DNA from: Alviniconcha marisindica
Lineage: Eukaryota; Mollusca; Gastropoda; Provannidae
NCBI GenBank assembly: GCA_018857735.1
Contig: JABMCL010003147.1
Coordinates: 745,001-809,000, forward strand
Direction: 5' to 3'
Length of the DNA stretch: 64,000 nucleotides
In this document: positions 1 to 10,327 of the stretch, in pieces
How the letters are laid out: the number at the start of each line of letters is the position of its first letter
Position numbering within the stretch: the stretch's first letter is position 1
Made by a program: the position numbers and the translations under genes
The notes under the pieces: model-generated
Told to the model about the DNA's origin: nothing
Database searches by the model: none
Seen by the model: the letters and a program-made list of their open reading frames with translations, nothing else

Positions 1-393
1 TCACAACACTCTTGTCTTAGACGTCAGAGTGGTTGACGCATACCCTGCGTCATGATCACGGCAGTGTCTTCTTGCTCACAACACTCTTGTCTGAGACGTC
101 AGAGTGGTTGACGCATACCCTGCGTCATGATCACGGCAGTGTCTTCTTGCTCACAACACTCTTGTCTGAGACGTCAGAGTGGTTGACGCATACCCTGCGT
201 CATGATCACGGCAGTGTCTTCTTGCTCACAACACTCTTGTCTGAGACGTCAGAGTGGTTGACGCATACCCTGCGTCATGATCACGGCAGTGTCTCCTTGC
301 TCACAACACTCTTGTCTTAGACGTCAGAGTGGTTGACGCATACCCTGCGTCATGATCACGGCAGTGTCTCCTTGCTCACAACACTCTTGTCTT
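1..393. repeat. 75-bp minisatellite, about 5.2 copies, cut by the window edge
   Basis: Units start at 1, 76, 151, 226, 301 and 376, each beginning TCACAACACT and containing GACGCATACCCTGCGTCATG. Copies are nearly identical. Because 75 is divisible by three, the plus strand stays open as a 25-residue repeat. A T/G difference (CTTAG versus CTGAG) puts a stop into the first and fifth copies. Nothing else suggests coding. The array probably continues to the left. Confidence 0.95.
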
Positions 394-413
394 CATGGCA
401 ACAAAGCTGACTG

Positions 414-540
414 CTAGCGTTCTGAAACAAGATCCAAACACACCAAAGGTCAAAAAGAACGCTGATTTTAACAGGACAACACAAAACATGTGCCAAAAGA
501 ACCTTGACTTTAATAGGACAACACAAAACTTGTTCACATT
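414..540 (+). repeat. Dispersed repeat R3, copy 1
   Basis: The segment starts GCTAGCGTTCTGAAACAAG and runs through ATCCAAACAC, AAAGGTCAAAA and GAACGCTGATTTTAACAG to GGACAACACAAAAC. The last part is repeated once more from about 500. Related copies lie at 812-868 (inverted), 55775-55888 (forming a hairpin) and 61255-61330. The inverted relation of 414-540 and 812-868 around a (GT)n tract suggests termini of one small DNA transposon, but its ends are not clear. Confidence 0.65.
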
Positions 541-620
541 TTTGGGACAGCTCCAGTTTCTTTTCTGTTCATGGGTATGTCTGTGTGTTTGACAGTCTGT
601 CGGCCTTCTCTGCCTCTCTG

Positions 621-621
<1 letters not shown>

Positions 622-705
<84 letters not shown>

Positions 706-720
706 CGCGCGCGCGCGCGC
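622..720. repeat. (GT)n followed by (GC)n microsatellite
   Basis: An uninterrupted GT tract of about 80 bp runs into about 16 bp of alternating GC. It is alternating purine-pyrimidine throughout, so Z-DNA prone. A purine-rich G tract follows at 770-801. Confidence 0.97.
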
Positions 721-811
721 TTGAGTGTAAGTGGCTAAAGTCTGTACCACTTAAAAATATATATTTAAAAAAGGAGGGGGGGAGGGGGGGGGGGAGGGGG
801 GTTGTCCGGGA

Positions 812-868
812 ACTTGGCAAATGTTGTGTTGTTGTCCTATTAAAGCCAGCGTTGTTTTGAACCCTTTG
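812..868 (-). repeat. Dispersed repeat R3, inverted copy
   Basis: Read on the minus strand it gives GGGTTCAAAACAACGCTGGC, then TTTAATAGGACAACAACAC. This matches the R3 core at 414-540 in the opposite orientation. Confidence 0.6.
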
Positions 869-1409
869 GGTCTTCTCAGCCCATCATCTCCACAGTGTGT
901 CTGGGCGATGGCGTCCTTTGAAAGGAACGCGCCGTTGACGACTGTACACCACATTTCCAGTGCACTGGCGGCGATAGTTAAGTGCCGGTTGATTTGAGCA
1001 AGTGAGCATGAGGAGGTTCCCTTTCGTTTGACAGACTCGCTGTCGTGGAACTCATTTCATGCTTGGTTGGTGGCGTTTAAAGCAGCTGTAGCTGTTGTGA
1101 GGTCAATTTTGGTCAGGTAGTGTGTGTTTTTTCAATGTGGATTTGTACCCCATCTGTTGTGAAACTGTGTGAACTCATCGCCCATAAGCTCTGAAAGCTC
1201 GTTGATGAATACACAATGATTCACTGTATCTCTATTTCACGTCAAAGAAATTTTTGTTTAAACCAACCCCATCTGTTGGGAAACTGCGTTGCAACAAGCG
1301 AAATTAGATTCGTCGGAAACTCGATGACTAATGACACAGCCTTCTGTCTCTAGACATCGTATCAGCGCGGTCACTGAGAAGCTAGCATAGGACGTAGCCG
1401 CTAGATGCC
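869..1409. other. No gene recognised
   Basis: No open frame with coding character is seen. The only structure noticed is a short imperfect direct repeat around CCCCATCTGTTG at about 1148 and 1265. Confidence 0.5.
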
Positions 1410-1412
1410 TTA

Positions 1413-2032
1413 AGCCCGTTCTTAACTGGGCGAATGTTTGTTCGCCGAACATACTTCGGACAGTTCGACGAACTATGATTCGTTTCTTAATTGAACTTTT
1501 AGTTCGCCGAACATGGTTCGGACAGTCCAAACTTTACTTCGTTCTCAGCTGGCTCGTAATGAGATGCAAGCTTCGGCCCGAACTTGCGGCAGACGCGCAG
1601 CAGACAGCATGATCGAAAATGTAGGCTAAGTCAAGTCATGTCAAGTCAATATACTTTAATCATCCCCCACAGGGTAATTAAACTAACTACTATCTCATTC
1701 TGGGTCTCCGAGACAAGGCTGCGCCTCCCACAAGTCAACAAATAAACAAATTCCCTCCGAAGCGACCTAGCGACACCGTCATCCATTTTTATTTTATTTT
1801 TTCTCCATCCACAGGAGAGCTCTGCTCTCAGCCAGTCAGAGGCAATGATCGTCGAATAGGGCGAATGTTCCCAGAACATGTTGAGCGAAGCTTTTTGGAC
1901 CCGAATATAGCTTCGACGAATACTTCCAACTAGGTTCGCGAAGAAAAGTTCGCCCAATTAAGAACCAACTAGCTTCGCCGAATACTTCCAACTAGGTTCG
2001 CGAAGAAACATTCGCCCAATTAAGAACGGGCT
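1413..2032. mobile_element. Harbinger-like MITE (620 bp) with TTA target duplication
   Basis: The ends are inverted repeats. The left end reads AGCCCGTTCTTAACTGGGCG and continues AATGTTTGTTCGCCGAAC. The reverse complement of the right end reads AGCCCGTTCTTAATTGGGCG and continues AATGTTTCTTCGCGAAC. Each end is flanked by TTA (1410-1412 and 2033-2035). A 3-bp TTA duplication is typical of PIF/Harbinger elements. The subterminal regions carry many TTCGNCGAA motifs in both orientations. No transposase frame is present, so the element is non-autonomous. A LINE 3' tail is nested inside it. Confidence 0.8.
1627..1690 (-). mobile_element. LINE 3' terminus (CR1/L2-like) nested in the MITE
   Basis: On the minus strand an AT-rich GGGGGATGATTAAAG block is followed by TTGACTTGACATGACTTGAC, a short-repeat tail. 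The same plan (a TTAAAG or AATAAAG block, then a 5-7 bp repeat) recurs at 3065, 16721, 23606, 36434 and 63065. CR1 and L2 clade LINEs end in short tandem repeats instead of poly(A). No ORF remains here. Confidence 0.55.
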
Positions 2033-2035
2033 TTA

Positions 2036-3064
2036 GAGAGAGATATTCCAGAGGACAAAACGCTGTTCAAGTTCTCTCGGTGCACGTGGTCGCCGTTGGA
2101 CTCTGAACTCCCTCTCACGCCACAGCATTTCAATTTTGTTTCTGACGAAAGCAAAGGAGTTCAAAAGTCTCCCCCCCCGCCCCCTGCCCCCCCCCAACCC
2201 CCCCCACCCAGTGTGACTGACTATACAACTGACTTGGTAAAGAAGTCCTGCAAACAGTTCATCTAGAACGCGTGTTCGAATCTACGGCTACCCGTCCGGA
2301 GGCCAACGCCTGTGCCACTTGCCCACGTCTTCTCTGGAAATGAGAGTTCCGGGTGTGAGGTCGTTGGACAGGGGTGGGGAAGGGGTAAGGGGGTGAGACG
2401 GAGGGGTGGGTGTGGGGGATTAAGACACTGCAAGAGAAGGCCGAGGTGTCAAAAGGTAGGTACATACCCCACTGCGTTGCGAAGAGAAATCGACCCCGAA
2501 CTCAGTGACCGGAAAATCACAAGACTATACCGCAGCACAATGGAGAAATGGAAGCAAGCGAGGTCTTCAAACACGGATCCTGCGCTCCGTTCTCTGCCAG
2601 CGCTGAGGTGGTGCACGGTGAGACCGAGTTTTCCCCGCAAAGCCGCTTAGTTAAGGCCTGTCACCACAGGGGCGGCAGATCCCACACGATCGCTTGTCTG
2701 TCCCTATCTCGTCTGCCTATCCGATGCCAGGGTTTAGCACCTCTTCTGTCGGGTTTTATGGCGTGTTGATCACTGTTTACCGTCTTATCGTACCCCTACC
2801 GAAGCTAGTGACCGAAAGAACGTGAGACGGCGCCTTCGCGGACACAAGAAAGGGTTTCACCGACAGGACCGAGAAAGTTTTCTGCTTACAGCATCAACGC
2901 TGTGGAGGTCTCACATACATGTAAGCCGTTCAGCCGTGTGGGGTTTGTGTGTCAAAGAAGCCCCTTCTGTTCCTTGTTCTTCAGATGTTCAGTTTATTTA
3001 TCTGACTACACTGCTTGTAAATGGGTGTTTTAAGGTAACACATACGAAACATACAAAGAGAGAG
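2036..3064. other. No gene recognised
   Basis: This is mixed-composition sequence with a C-rich stretch (2170-2212). Several short frames overlap on both strands, but none shows a family motif or good splice context. Confidence 0.45.
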
Positions 3065-4561
3065 ACTTCAGACTTCAGACTTCAGATGGTTTATTGTATT
3101 TTGGCCATAGACCCATATACAAACCGCAAATACAAAACTAAATTATACACACAGACAGACAAATAAGACATACAAACAGCAAAACACACAGACAAACAAG
3201 ACACATATCAACAAACAAAAAACAACAACAAAAAAACAATAAACAAAAGAAAAGAGGACCAAACAGTCGCACCAGGAAAATGAGACATTATGGTGGTAGA
3301 TGCCGACAAAGTACTGTGTGTCGGTCAATAAGGTGGAGTCATTTCTAGTCAATATCATCCCAGGTGCTTACACATCTACATATAGTTTTCTTCTGTTAAT
3401 AGCATGGAAAATGAACTTTGAAAGCAGTCGACAACCTTTAGTGTTTTTCCTTCTCAATATGTTCTGTAACGACTGAATACCTTTTTGTTCAAGGAATCTG
3501 TTTCTTAGATCCGTGTACAGAGGACAAACCAAAAGGAAGTGATCTTCATTTTCAACCTGGTTTTGGCAAAATACACAGTTTTTGTTTGTAGGACAGTCAC
3601 TGTATCTGTACATATTGCTATTTATTGGAAGTACACCAAGTCGGAATTGCGTCAGTGCTACTCTGAAACAATATATATCTATAACTGATAAATATTGTTC
3701 TGCTCCAAACATAACTTTGAAAGAACGATACATTTCATATCTTTCTTTGTCTCTGATGTCAGCAGTCCACTCCTGGGTGAACATGTCTAACAATCTTTGC
3801 TTGAAGACATACAAAAATGATTTGACGTCTCCAACGCCTTGCTGTAACCATACAAAGTAAAAGCCAGTTTTACACAGGAGTTCTCGTACCTCCGTTGCCC
3901 AACATTGTTTCCCGTTTTCATCAAGATTAACAAGCATCCTGTAGGCCTGATTAGGTAATCTGCTCTGTTCCATATACTGTAAGCGCAACCAGTACTTAAT
4001 ACAACGAACATATGAGGCAATAAAGAGAGGATATCTACCTAACTCTCCATATACCATCTTGTTTGGGGTACGGCTTGGCACTCCCAAATATCTTTTACAT
4101 GCCACGAGATGTACTCTTTCGATGCTGTCTAGTATGTGTAGCCCCCATATTTCTGATGAATACAACAAAACTGACTGAATCTTTGAATCAAATATTTTAA
4201 AGAAAGTCTCTTTTGTCATTTCTCTGCATTTTTGGAAAGACGTACATAGATTGAAGACGGCTTTTTTACCTTTTGCAACCAAATGATCTGTACCTTGTTT
4301 TACACTTAAAGTTGTCGTGAATGCGAAACCAAGATAATGATATTTGTTTACGACTTCCATTTCAACGCCATCATAATACCATTTTTCATGTTTTGACAGG
4401 TAGCCGCCTTTTCGGAACACCATAACTTTTGTTTTATCTCTGTTTACTTCCATGTGCAGTCTATTACAGCATGCTTTCAGAGAATTCAGTTGGTTTTGTA
4501 AACCATAAGGAGTGGTTGCCAACAGAACTACATCATCTGCAAAAAGGAGTATGAACAATTC

Positions 4562-4566
<5 letters not shown>
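3065..4566 (-). mobile_element. 5'-truncated non-LTR retrotransposon (LINE)
   Basis: This minus-strand unit comprises the C-terminal part of a reverse-transcriptase frame, about 300 bp of 3' UTR and a tail of three exact 7-bp repeats. The tail is ACTTCAG x3 on the plus strand at 3065-3085, directly after an ATACAATAAACC block in RNA sense. The 5' end stops in a (GA)n tract at 4565. The 3' end is also bordered by AAAGAGAGAG (about 3055-3064). The two GA flanks suggest insertion into a GA microsatellite. The 7-bp tail is consistent with the CR1/L2 group, but clade assignment is inferred. Confidence 0.8.
3368..4558 (-). pseudogene. Reverse transcriptase, C-terminal fragment of LINE ORF2
   Basis: The open frame of 396 codons begins just before the RT motif C. 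Residues 5-9 read LFADD, containing the catalytic F-A-D-D. This is followed by the thumb-like segment VNRDKTKVMVFRKGG, typical of LINE reverse transcriptases. Near the C-terminus a C-x5-C-x2-C...H-x4-C cluster (around residues 325-350, including NCVFCQNQ and EDHFLLVCPLY) is the zinc-binding tail often seen in LINE ORF2. The endonuclease domain and RT motifs before C are missing, so the copy cannot be autonomous. The remaining frame has no internal stop or frameshift, which suggests a fairly young insertion. The stop is TAA at 3368. Confidence 0.85.

Positions 4567-4635
<69 letters not shown>
4565..4635. repeat. (GA)n microsatellite
   Basis: About 35 GA units form the exact 5' boundary of the truncated LINE. 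Confidence 0.97.
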
Positions 4636-4640
<5 letters not shown>

Positions 4641-5370
4641 CACTACAGCGGAAATAAACCGGTGACCTGAATAGTCACCTAGCTTTTATTATATCACGCT
4701 GTGACAACTTTTTGGAGGGTTGGTGGGGTGGCGGTGTGTGTGGGGGAGGAGGGTTACAATCCGCAGCAATATCACAGCATAACAGCCCATTATTCAACCG
4801 GGAGGTCTGCTTAGCAAACTCCGCGTTTATCTGTCGCCTGAAAAGCCTTTTTGGTTGGCTGCTAAACCCGTGCCTTGAAAGAGGAGAAATTGACACCGAG
4901 ATCATCTTTCTGGTCGACACCAAGCGGTTTCATTGGGGCGGGTTTTTACTGCGTGCTGTCCTCGCCCTGACGCGGATCGGCCAGCCAGCACCCGGAGCAC
5001 GTAAACCGGTCACTGAAACCGCCAGGGCTCTTGTAGACTACGTGGGGCTTTTTGTGAGTTTTTCGTTCTTTAGGTTACGGGGTAAACGGAGAGATGCATT
5101 ACGGGCGTTGTTTGGGACGTCTGATGGAGTTTTGAAGATGAGCCGATTGATTTCCATCTTGTTTGTCAAGTTAATGCAAACCGCTGCTTTTTGTGCGGGC
5201 CTTTTGATCCGCACACCCTCGGCTGGCCGAGTAATGGGTTACCGTGATTTGGATTTGGATTTTATAGCAGACGGCCGTATTCTGATATGATACACCCTCC
5301 CTCCCCACCTCAGTGTCACTCTCTCAAGGACTAGTTGTTAGACAGGTTTTTGACTGAACCTAAACTACAA
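4636..5370. other. No gene recognised; open frame without ATG
   Basis: A plus-strand frame of about 190 codons (4712-5290) is open, but it starts at TTG and its first part is a G-rich tract. It has no recognisable domain and no clear splice borders. It could be chance, or an exon fragment of an unknown gene. Confidence 0.3.
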
Positions 5371-5384
5371 TCCTTGTAAAATAT

Positions 5385-5410
5385 AGTTTTCGAGTTCGAG
5401 TTCGAGTTCT
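5385..5410 (+). mobile_element. Possible LINE 3' tail, hexanucleotide repeat
   Basis: TAGTTTT is followed by (CGAGTT)n. It resembles the minus-strand tail at 63065-63120, where TTAAAGTTTTGAGTTCGAG occurs. It is short, so the call is tentative. Confidence 0.4.
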
Positions 5411-5517
5411 CTCCCCGTTCTGACGTCAAGCCCGCTGTTCTTTTCTCCGCCACCCACTGACTCCAGCTGTTTGTTTGTTTCCTGATACTGTTTCACAGCT
5501 GCAATACACACATGAAA

Positions 5518-5532
5518 TAGATGGATAGATAG

Positions 5533-5620
<88 letters not shown>

Positions 5621-5682
5621 CGATTTTTTAAATTAATGAGGGTCATGGAATAAGTACAATACCTTTTTGCATCCGGCCCTCG

Positions 5683-5752
<70 letters not shown>
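5518..5752. repeat. (GATA)n and two (GA)n tracts
   Basis: GATA repeats (5520-5552) run into GA repeats to 5615. After about 70 bp of unique sequence, a second GA tract (5686-5751) ends in a G tract. Confidence 0.95.
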
Positions 5753-5761
<9 letters not shown>

Positions 5762-6045
5762 AGGCAGAGAGGGGGTATGTATGATTGCTGATTTGCGTGC
5801 GTAAGGCAAGAGATAGGGGGAGCCGCAGAGTGAGTGTTGACGATAGAACACAATAGTGTCCCTGTTCATAGCCGTCACAAAAGGACCACTTCAGGTGTCT
5901 TCCCATTGTTAGACTGCACACCCCGAGCCCCAGTCTGCAAGTTCGCTACTTTCCCATACCACTCCCTCCGCTCTTACTCTTGATGGCAAAGTATCCTCGG
6001 CTGAGGGCAAGGCCGTGACAAACAGCACACAGCCGAAGGAACAGA

Positions 6046-6574
<529 letters not shown>

Positions 6575-6712
6575 GTGCACACAGAGGGACATCGTGTTGT
6601 CTCAAATTCGGGGCCACTGGTTGTTAGCCTAAAAGCACTGACGGGTGGAAGACACCCGCGTTGTGGCTTGACAGAGACCAGAAGCATCACGCCTGGAGAC
6701 ACTCCACTGAGT

Positions 6713-7050
6713 TAGTTAGTTAGTTCTTGGATTTTAACGTCCCGTCCCGTCCACAGAAACCATAAGGCTTATTAGGGACGGGTCGAAGGGGGTGGGGGGG
6801 GATATGGAGGTGGGGGAAGAGGGAGATTATATATCTATCGCTGCATTGTCACCACCAAAATGATTCCTGCATTAAGATTGGGAGCGATGAGAGCCATTTT
6901 AATGTTTCATTAATTGTGAGGGACAAAGTCACAAGACAGTATCCACAGACCACAACCTTTTTGAAGAGAAAGGAGAGCCGAAGCGGTATCGAACCGAGGC
7001 CCCCCTGCTTACCAGCCTAACGCCTTACCGCTAGGCCAAACCGGCTCACC
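6713..7050 (-). mobile_element. tRNA-derived SINE, family A, copy 1
   Basis: In RNA sense (minus) the element starts with a 73-nt tRNA-like head (6975-7047). A conserved body follows (TTTGTCCCTCACAATTAATG, then ATTTTGGTGGTGAC), then a 3' hairpin module. A second copy lies at 58820-59134 and a partial copy at 11734-11888. Here the terminus is composite: the module common to the family is followed by GACGGGACGTTAAAATCC and (TAAC)n. In the other full copy it ends GGACGTTAAGCACC. No internal ORF is present. Confidence 0.85.
6975..7047 (-). other. tRNA-like promoter head of SINE A, copy 1
   Basis: The 73-nt segment can form an acceptor stem (GAGCCGG at one end, TCGGCTC at the other). It contains a perfect A box (TGGCCTAGCGG) and a perfect B box (GGTTCGATACC), the internal promoter of RNA polymerase III. 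The anticodon arm does not pair well. With the attached SINE body, it is a retroposon head, not a tRNA gene. Confidence 0.85.
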
Positions 7051-7113
7051 AGTAACACATATTTCGGTACCTGCTCGGGAACCTGCTCAGATCACTTGTG
7101 ACTGTGACACTGT

Positions 7114-7299
7114 AGGTAGGTAGGTAGGTAGGTAGTGTTGCTTAATGTCCTCAGATGTCAGTTGACATATTAGGGACAAGCTGAGACCAATGCCGAAGCA
7201 TGGTTCAATATAGCTTTACGTCCACGGAAACCAGAAGGCTCGTTAGGACGGACAGCTCAGGACGGCCACCTCGACTCTCACACAGCTCCTGAACTATGA
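7114..7299 (-). mobile_element. Short retroelement T (~180 bp) with target-site duplication
   Basis: In RNA sense it starts CATAGTTCAGGAGCTGTGTG, carries two related hairpin modules, and ends GGACATTAAGCAACAC plus (CTAC)n. The direct repeat TGTGACACTGT (7103-7113 and 7300-7310) flanks it. Over ten relatives occur in this window (11559, 16352, 25001, 29968, 30165, 30277, 36081, 52756, 59943, 60778 and 60944). No ORF. The 5' TAGTTCAGGAG fits an A box, but no B box is seen at normal spacing. Confidence 0.82.
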
Positions 7300-7310
7300 T
7301 GTGACACTGT

Positions 7311-7640
7311 GAGCAGGGTGACCTATTTCATTCCTCGGAGCAAACACGGGAAACTGCGGTCACCAGAACTAACGCTGTTAGAAAGCAGGGGCAGGATTTG
7401 GCAAAAATGAAGGTGAATGGACTGGAAAGGTAGAAATTAGGACGCGGATGAAATGTCTGGCAGTGGGCGAAGCATGCGTGGCTATATTCTGACCTACTCC
7501 AGGCTTTAAAGGGAGGACGTTTGCCAGCTCTGGATTCTCAACAGATGGGATATGGATCTTAATTTCTGCGTCCGCAGCATCCCCCAGCGGGTTCCCATTG
7601 AGAGAGAGGGGACCTTCGTACTTTAGATACAGGCTGTAAT
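7311..7640. other. No gene recognised
   Basis: Mixed sequence without coding signal or recognised repeat. Confidence 0.45.
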
Positions 7641-7644
7641 ACAG

Positions 7645-7726
7645 TTTGGTGGTGGTGGTGGTGGTGGTGATGGTGGTGTGTGTGGTGTGTGTGTGTGTGT
7701 GTGTGTGGTGGTGTGTGTGGTGTGTG

Positions 7727-7785
<59 letters not shown>
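7645..7785. repeat. (GGT)n/(GT)n microsatellite
   Basis: GGT repeats grade into interrupted, then pure GT repeats. Confidence 0.95.
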
Positions 7786-8107
7786 GCTTTAGAGTGCCGA
7801 TTTGATTCGCTTTGACTGTGTTGTGTTGTTTTGGGAAATAACTATAGTGTTGCAGGTTGAGGGAGAAGAGGTTGGGGGGGGGGGGGGGGGGGGTGGAGTG
7901 TGTTTCCTAAAACAAGTAAATATCTGTCAGTTTCACACCTCCCCAAAGAAACAGTGGTGAAGCAGAAAGGCAAATAACGTGTTGTTTTGATGTTATACTG
8001 AGCATTGACCCCACCTGCCCTGATGCTGCAATGGGACTGTTCAGCCAGTCACAGTAGGCAGTATTATCGTACGTACATGCGTGCGGTCAATCCGCTGTTC
8101 CCTCTCA

Positions 8108-8642
8108 TTGGCGGGAGCTGCCGCAAGTATAATTTTTGTTGCCACAAACACGTGTTTGTCGCGACAAAACACGTGTTTTGTCGCGGCAAAAGTATGCTTA
8201 ATTTGTCACGACAAGCATACTTTTGTTGCGACAAAAGACGTGTTTTGTCGCGACAAACACTTGTTTGTCGCACCAAAAGTATGCTTGTCGCGACAAAACA
8301 TTTATTATAACACACACACACATAAAACATATGTCGCGACAAGCATATTTTTGTCGCGACAAAAGACATCTTTTGTCGCGACAAACACGTGTTTATCGTG
8401 TTTGTCGCGACAAAACACGTCTATTGTCGCGACAAAAATATGCTTAGTTTGTCGTGACAAGCATACTTTTGTTGCGACAAAAGACGTGTTTTGTCGCGAC
8501 AAACTCGTGTTTGTTGCACCAAAAGTATGCTTGTCGCGACAAAACTTTTATTGAATGACATAAATTTGTCGCGACAAACACGTGTTTAACGCGACAAAAG
8601 TTTTGTCGCGACAAAAATGATACTTGGGGCAGCTCCCGCCAA
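8108..8642. mobile_element. Foldback element with clustered TTGTCGCGACAA palindromes
   Basis: The ends are inverted repeats of about 40 bp. The left starts TTGGCGGGAGCTGCCGCAAG and continues TATAATTTTTG. The reverse complement of the right starts TTGGCGGGAGCTGCCCCAAG and continues TATCATTTTTG. Between them the palindrome TTGTCGCGACAA or a near variant occurs about 20 times, 12 with an intact TCGCGA core. Secondary palindromes (AACACGTGTT, AGTATGC...GCATACT) lie between. A block of about 115 bp (8190-8300) is repeated directly at 8445-8555. No ORF is credible. GTTCCCTC / GTTCCCCT outside the ends may be a diverged 8-bp target duplication, but this is weak. Confidence 0.8.
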
Positions 8643-9004
8643 ATATAGTTCCCCTTCCCAGCGAGTGGCGGGCAATGTACACGCAGGCCGAGTTGACGCA
8701 TGGCAGGCGTTACGCTGTCTCGGCCCCCCGGGGGGGGGGGGGGGGGGGGGGGGGACACATATAATATACATCACCCTACAATTGCTGAGACCCACTTCAT
8801 CCTTGACGGAGCAAAGAAGCTGAACGTTGTCGGCATCCGGTTTGTCTTCTTTCTTCTCCTGCTCACCACACTTGTGTGGGACACGGGTGGGGTCAGCGAT
8901 AGCCTTTTGAGTTTTGCGTACTTAAAAAGAAAGACTTTTTTTTTTTTAATAGGTAGTCTTACTGGAAATCGGGGTGTGTATATGGGTGGGGGGTAGGTGT
9001 GATG
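8643..9004. other. Unassigned sequence with a poly-G tract
   Basis: It contains a run of about 26 G (8729-8754) and no recognisable gene. Confidence 0.5.
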
Positions 9005-9063
9005 GTTCTGTCGGCCTTAGCTGCTGACTGACACGGCAGGTGTGATGGTTCTGTCGGCCTTAG
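9005..9063 (+). repeat. Isolated copy of the 43-bp repeat
   Basis: GATGGTTCTGTCGGCCTTAG and CTGCTGACTGACACGGCAGG match the array at 10328-10707, 1.3 kb away. Confidence 0.85.
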
Positions 9064-9312
9064 AAAAGTGTTTTTGTTTTTAATTTACATAATAACACTC
9101 GGACACTTCTGTTTTTATTTAGGTCAAAGTGCAGAAAAAGCGTGCAAATAACTGACTAACGAGGCATGGTATTTAGGTCTGCAAGACCTTAAACAGAGTA
9201 GGATCGGAAGGGAAAAAAGATAAGATAAAAGTAATGAGAAGAGAAGTCAGTTCCCTTCATAAAGACAAAAATCTGAAACAAGAATGACATACAGCCCTAT
9301 TTATTATAAAAC

Positions 9313-9386
9313 ACCCCCCCCCCCCAATCCCCTCCCCCCCCCCCCCCACACCACCTCCACACACACACTCCACACACACACACACA

Positions 9387-9453
<67 letters not shown>
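9313..9453. repeat. Poly-C and (CA)n tract
   Basis: C runs are followed by CA repeats with a few CACC interruptions. Confidence 0.95.
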
Positions 9454-9454
<1 letters not shown>

Positions 9455-9681
9455 CAACACAAACACATATGCCCTTCATAAAGAGCGTACAGGTCTATCA
9501 GTCCCTTCCGGAGCGGAGTGAGACTTGTGCTTGCCAAAACTAAACAGATTATGAAAAATCTGATTTGGTTGAACCCTCGGTACTTCACAAAGACTAGCAG
9601 ACGAATAAGAAGGCAAGCGCAACCAACCACAGCCGCCGTAGACGCACTGGACACCAGCTGACCAATGGCTGCAGTTTGAAT

Positions 9682-9765
9682 GGGGTCAGTTTGAATTATT
9701 CAATTACACTTTGCCCTCTCTGCCCAGAGAGCGCAAAGTGTAATTGAATAATTCAAACTGACCCC
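9682..9765. repeat. 84-bp near-perfect palindrome
   Basis: The left arm starts GGGGTCAGTTTGAATTATTC and the right arm is its reverse complement. The symmetry centre lies between 9723 and 9724. About 41 base pairs form with one C:C mismatch (9715/9732) and a 2-nt loop. It sits 38 bp before a (CA)n tract. It may be a miniature foldback element or a replication-slippage product. Confidence 0.92.
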
Positions 9766-9802
9766 TCCGCTCCCCCCGCCATCCCCGACACACAGACGTA
9801 CA

Positions 9803-9823
9803 TTCACACACACACACACACCA

Positions 9824-9901
<78 letters not shown>

Positions 9902-9942
9902 CTCACACACACACACACACAACACACAAAACACAACACCAC

Positions 9943-9982
<40 letters not shown>

Positions 9983-9983
9983 A

Positions 9984-10043
<60 letters not shown>
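9803..10043. repeat. (CA)n microsatellite
   Basis: About 240 bp of CA with few interruptions, followed by (GACG)n at 10136-10175. Confidence 0.96.
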
Positions 10044-10045
<2 letters not shown>

Positions 10046-10327
10046 AGACCTACACGCCAACGTGCGCAATTTCAGACAGTATTCAACAGAGACACATTGA
10101 CGGACGAACTGGCGTCGTACAGACGGACAGACATACAAACAGACGGACGGACGGACAGACAGACGGACGGACGGCTATCAGGCCCAGGGAAAGGTAGGTG
10201 GTGTGGGGAAGCAGGTGTGTCTAATCCCCACCCAAGACAAAAGCACGTCGTTCCGCTTGGCTGCTAATCCGCCAGGTGTAACGGCGCCGCCCTTGGTCTG
10301 GCTCCGATGGCGGAGCCGTCTTCTGCT

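Noticed and set aside
4712..5290. 192-codon plus frame
   Set aside because: Starts at TTG, begins in a G-rich tract and has no recognisable motif.
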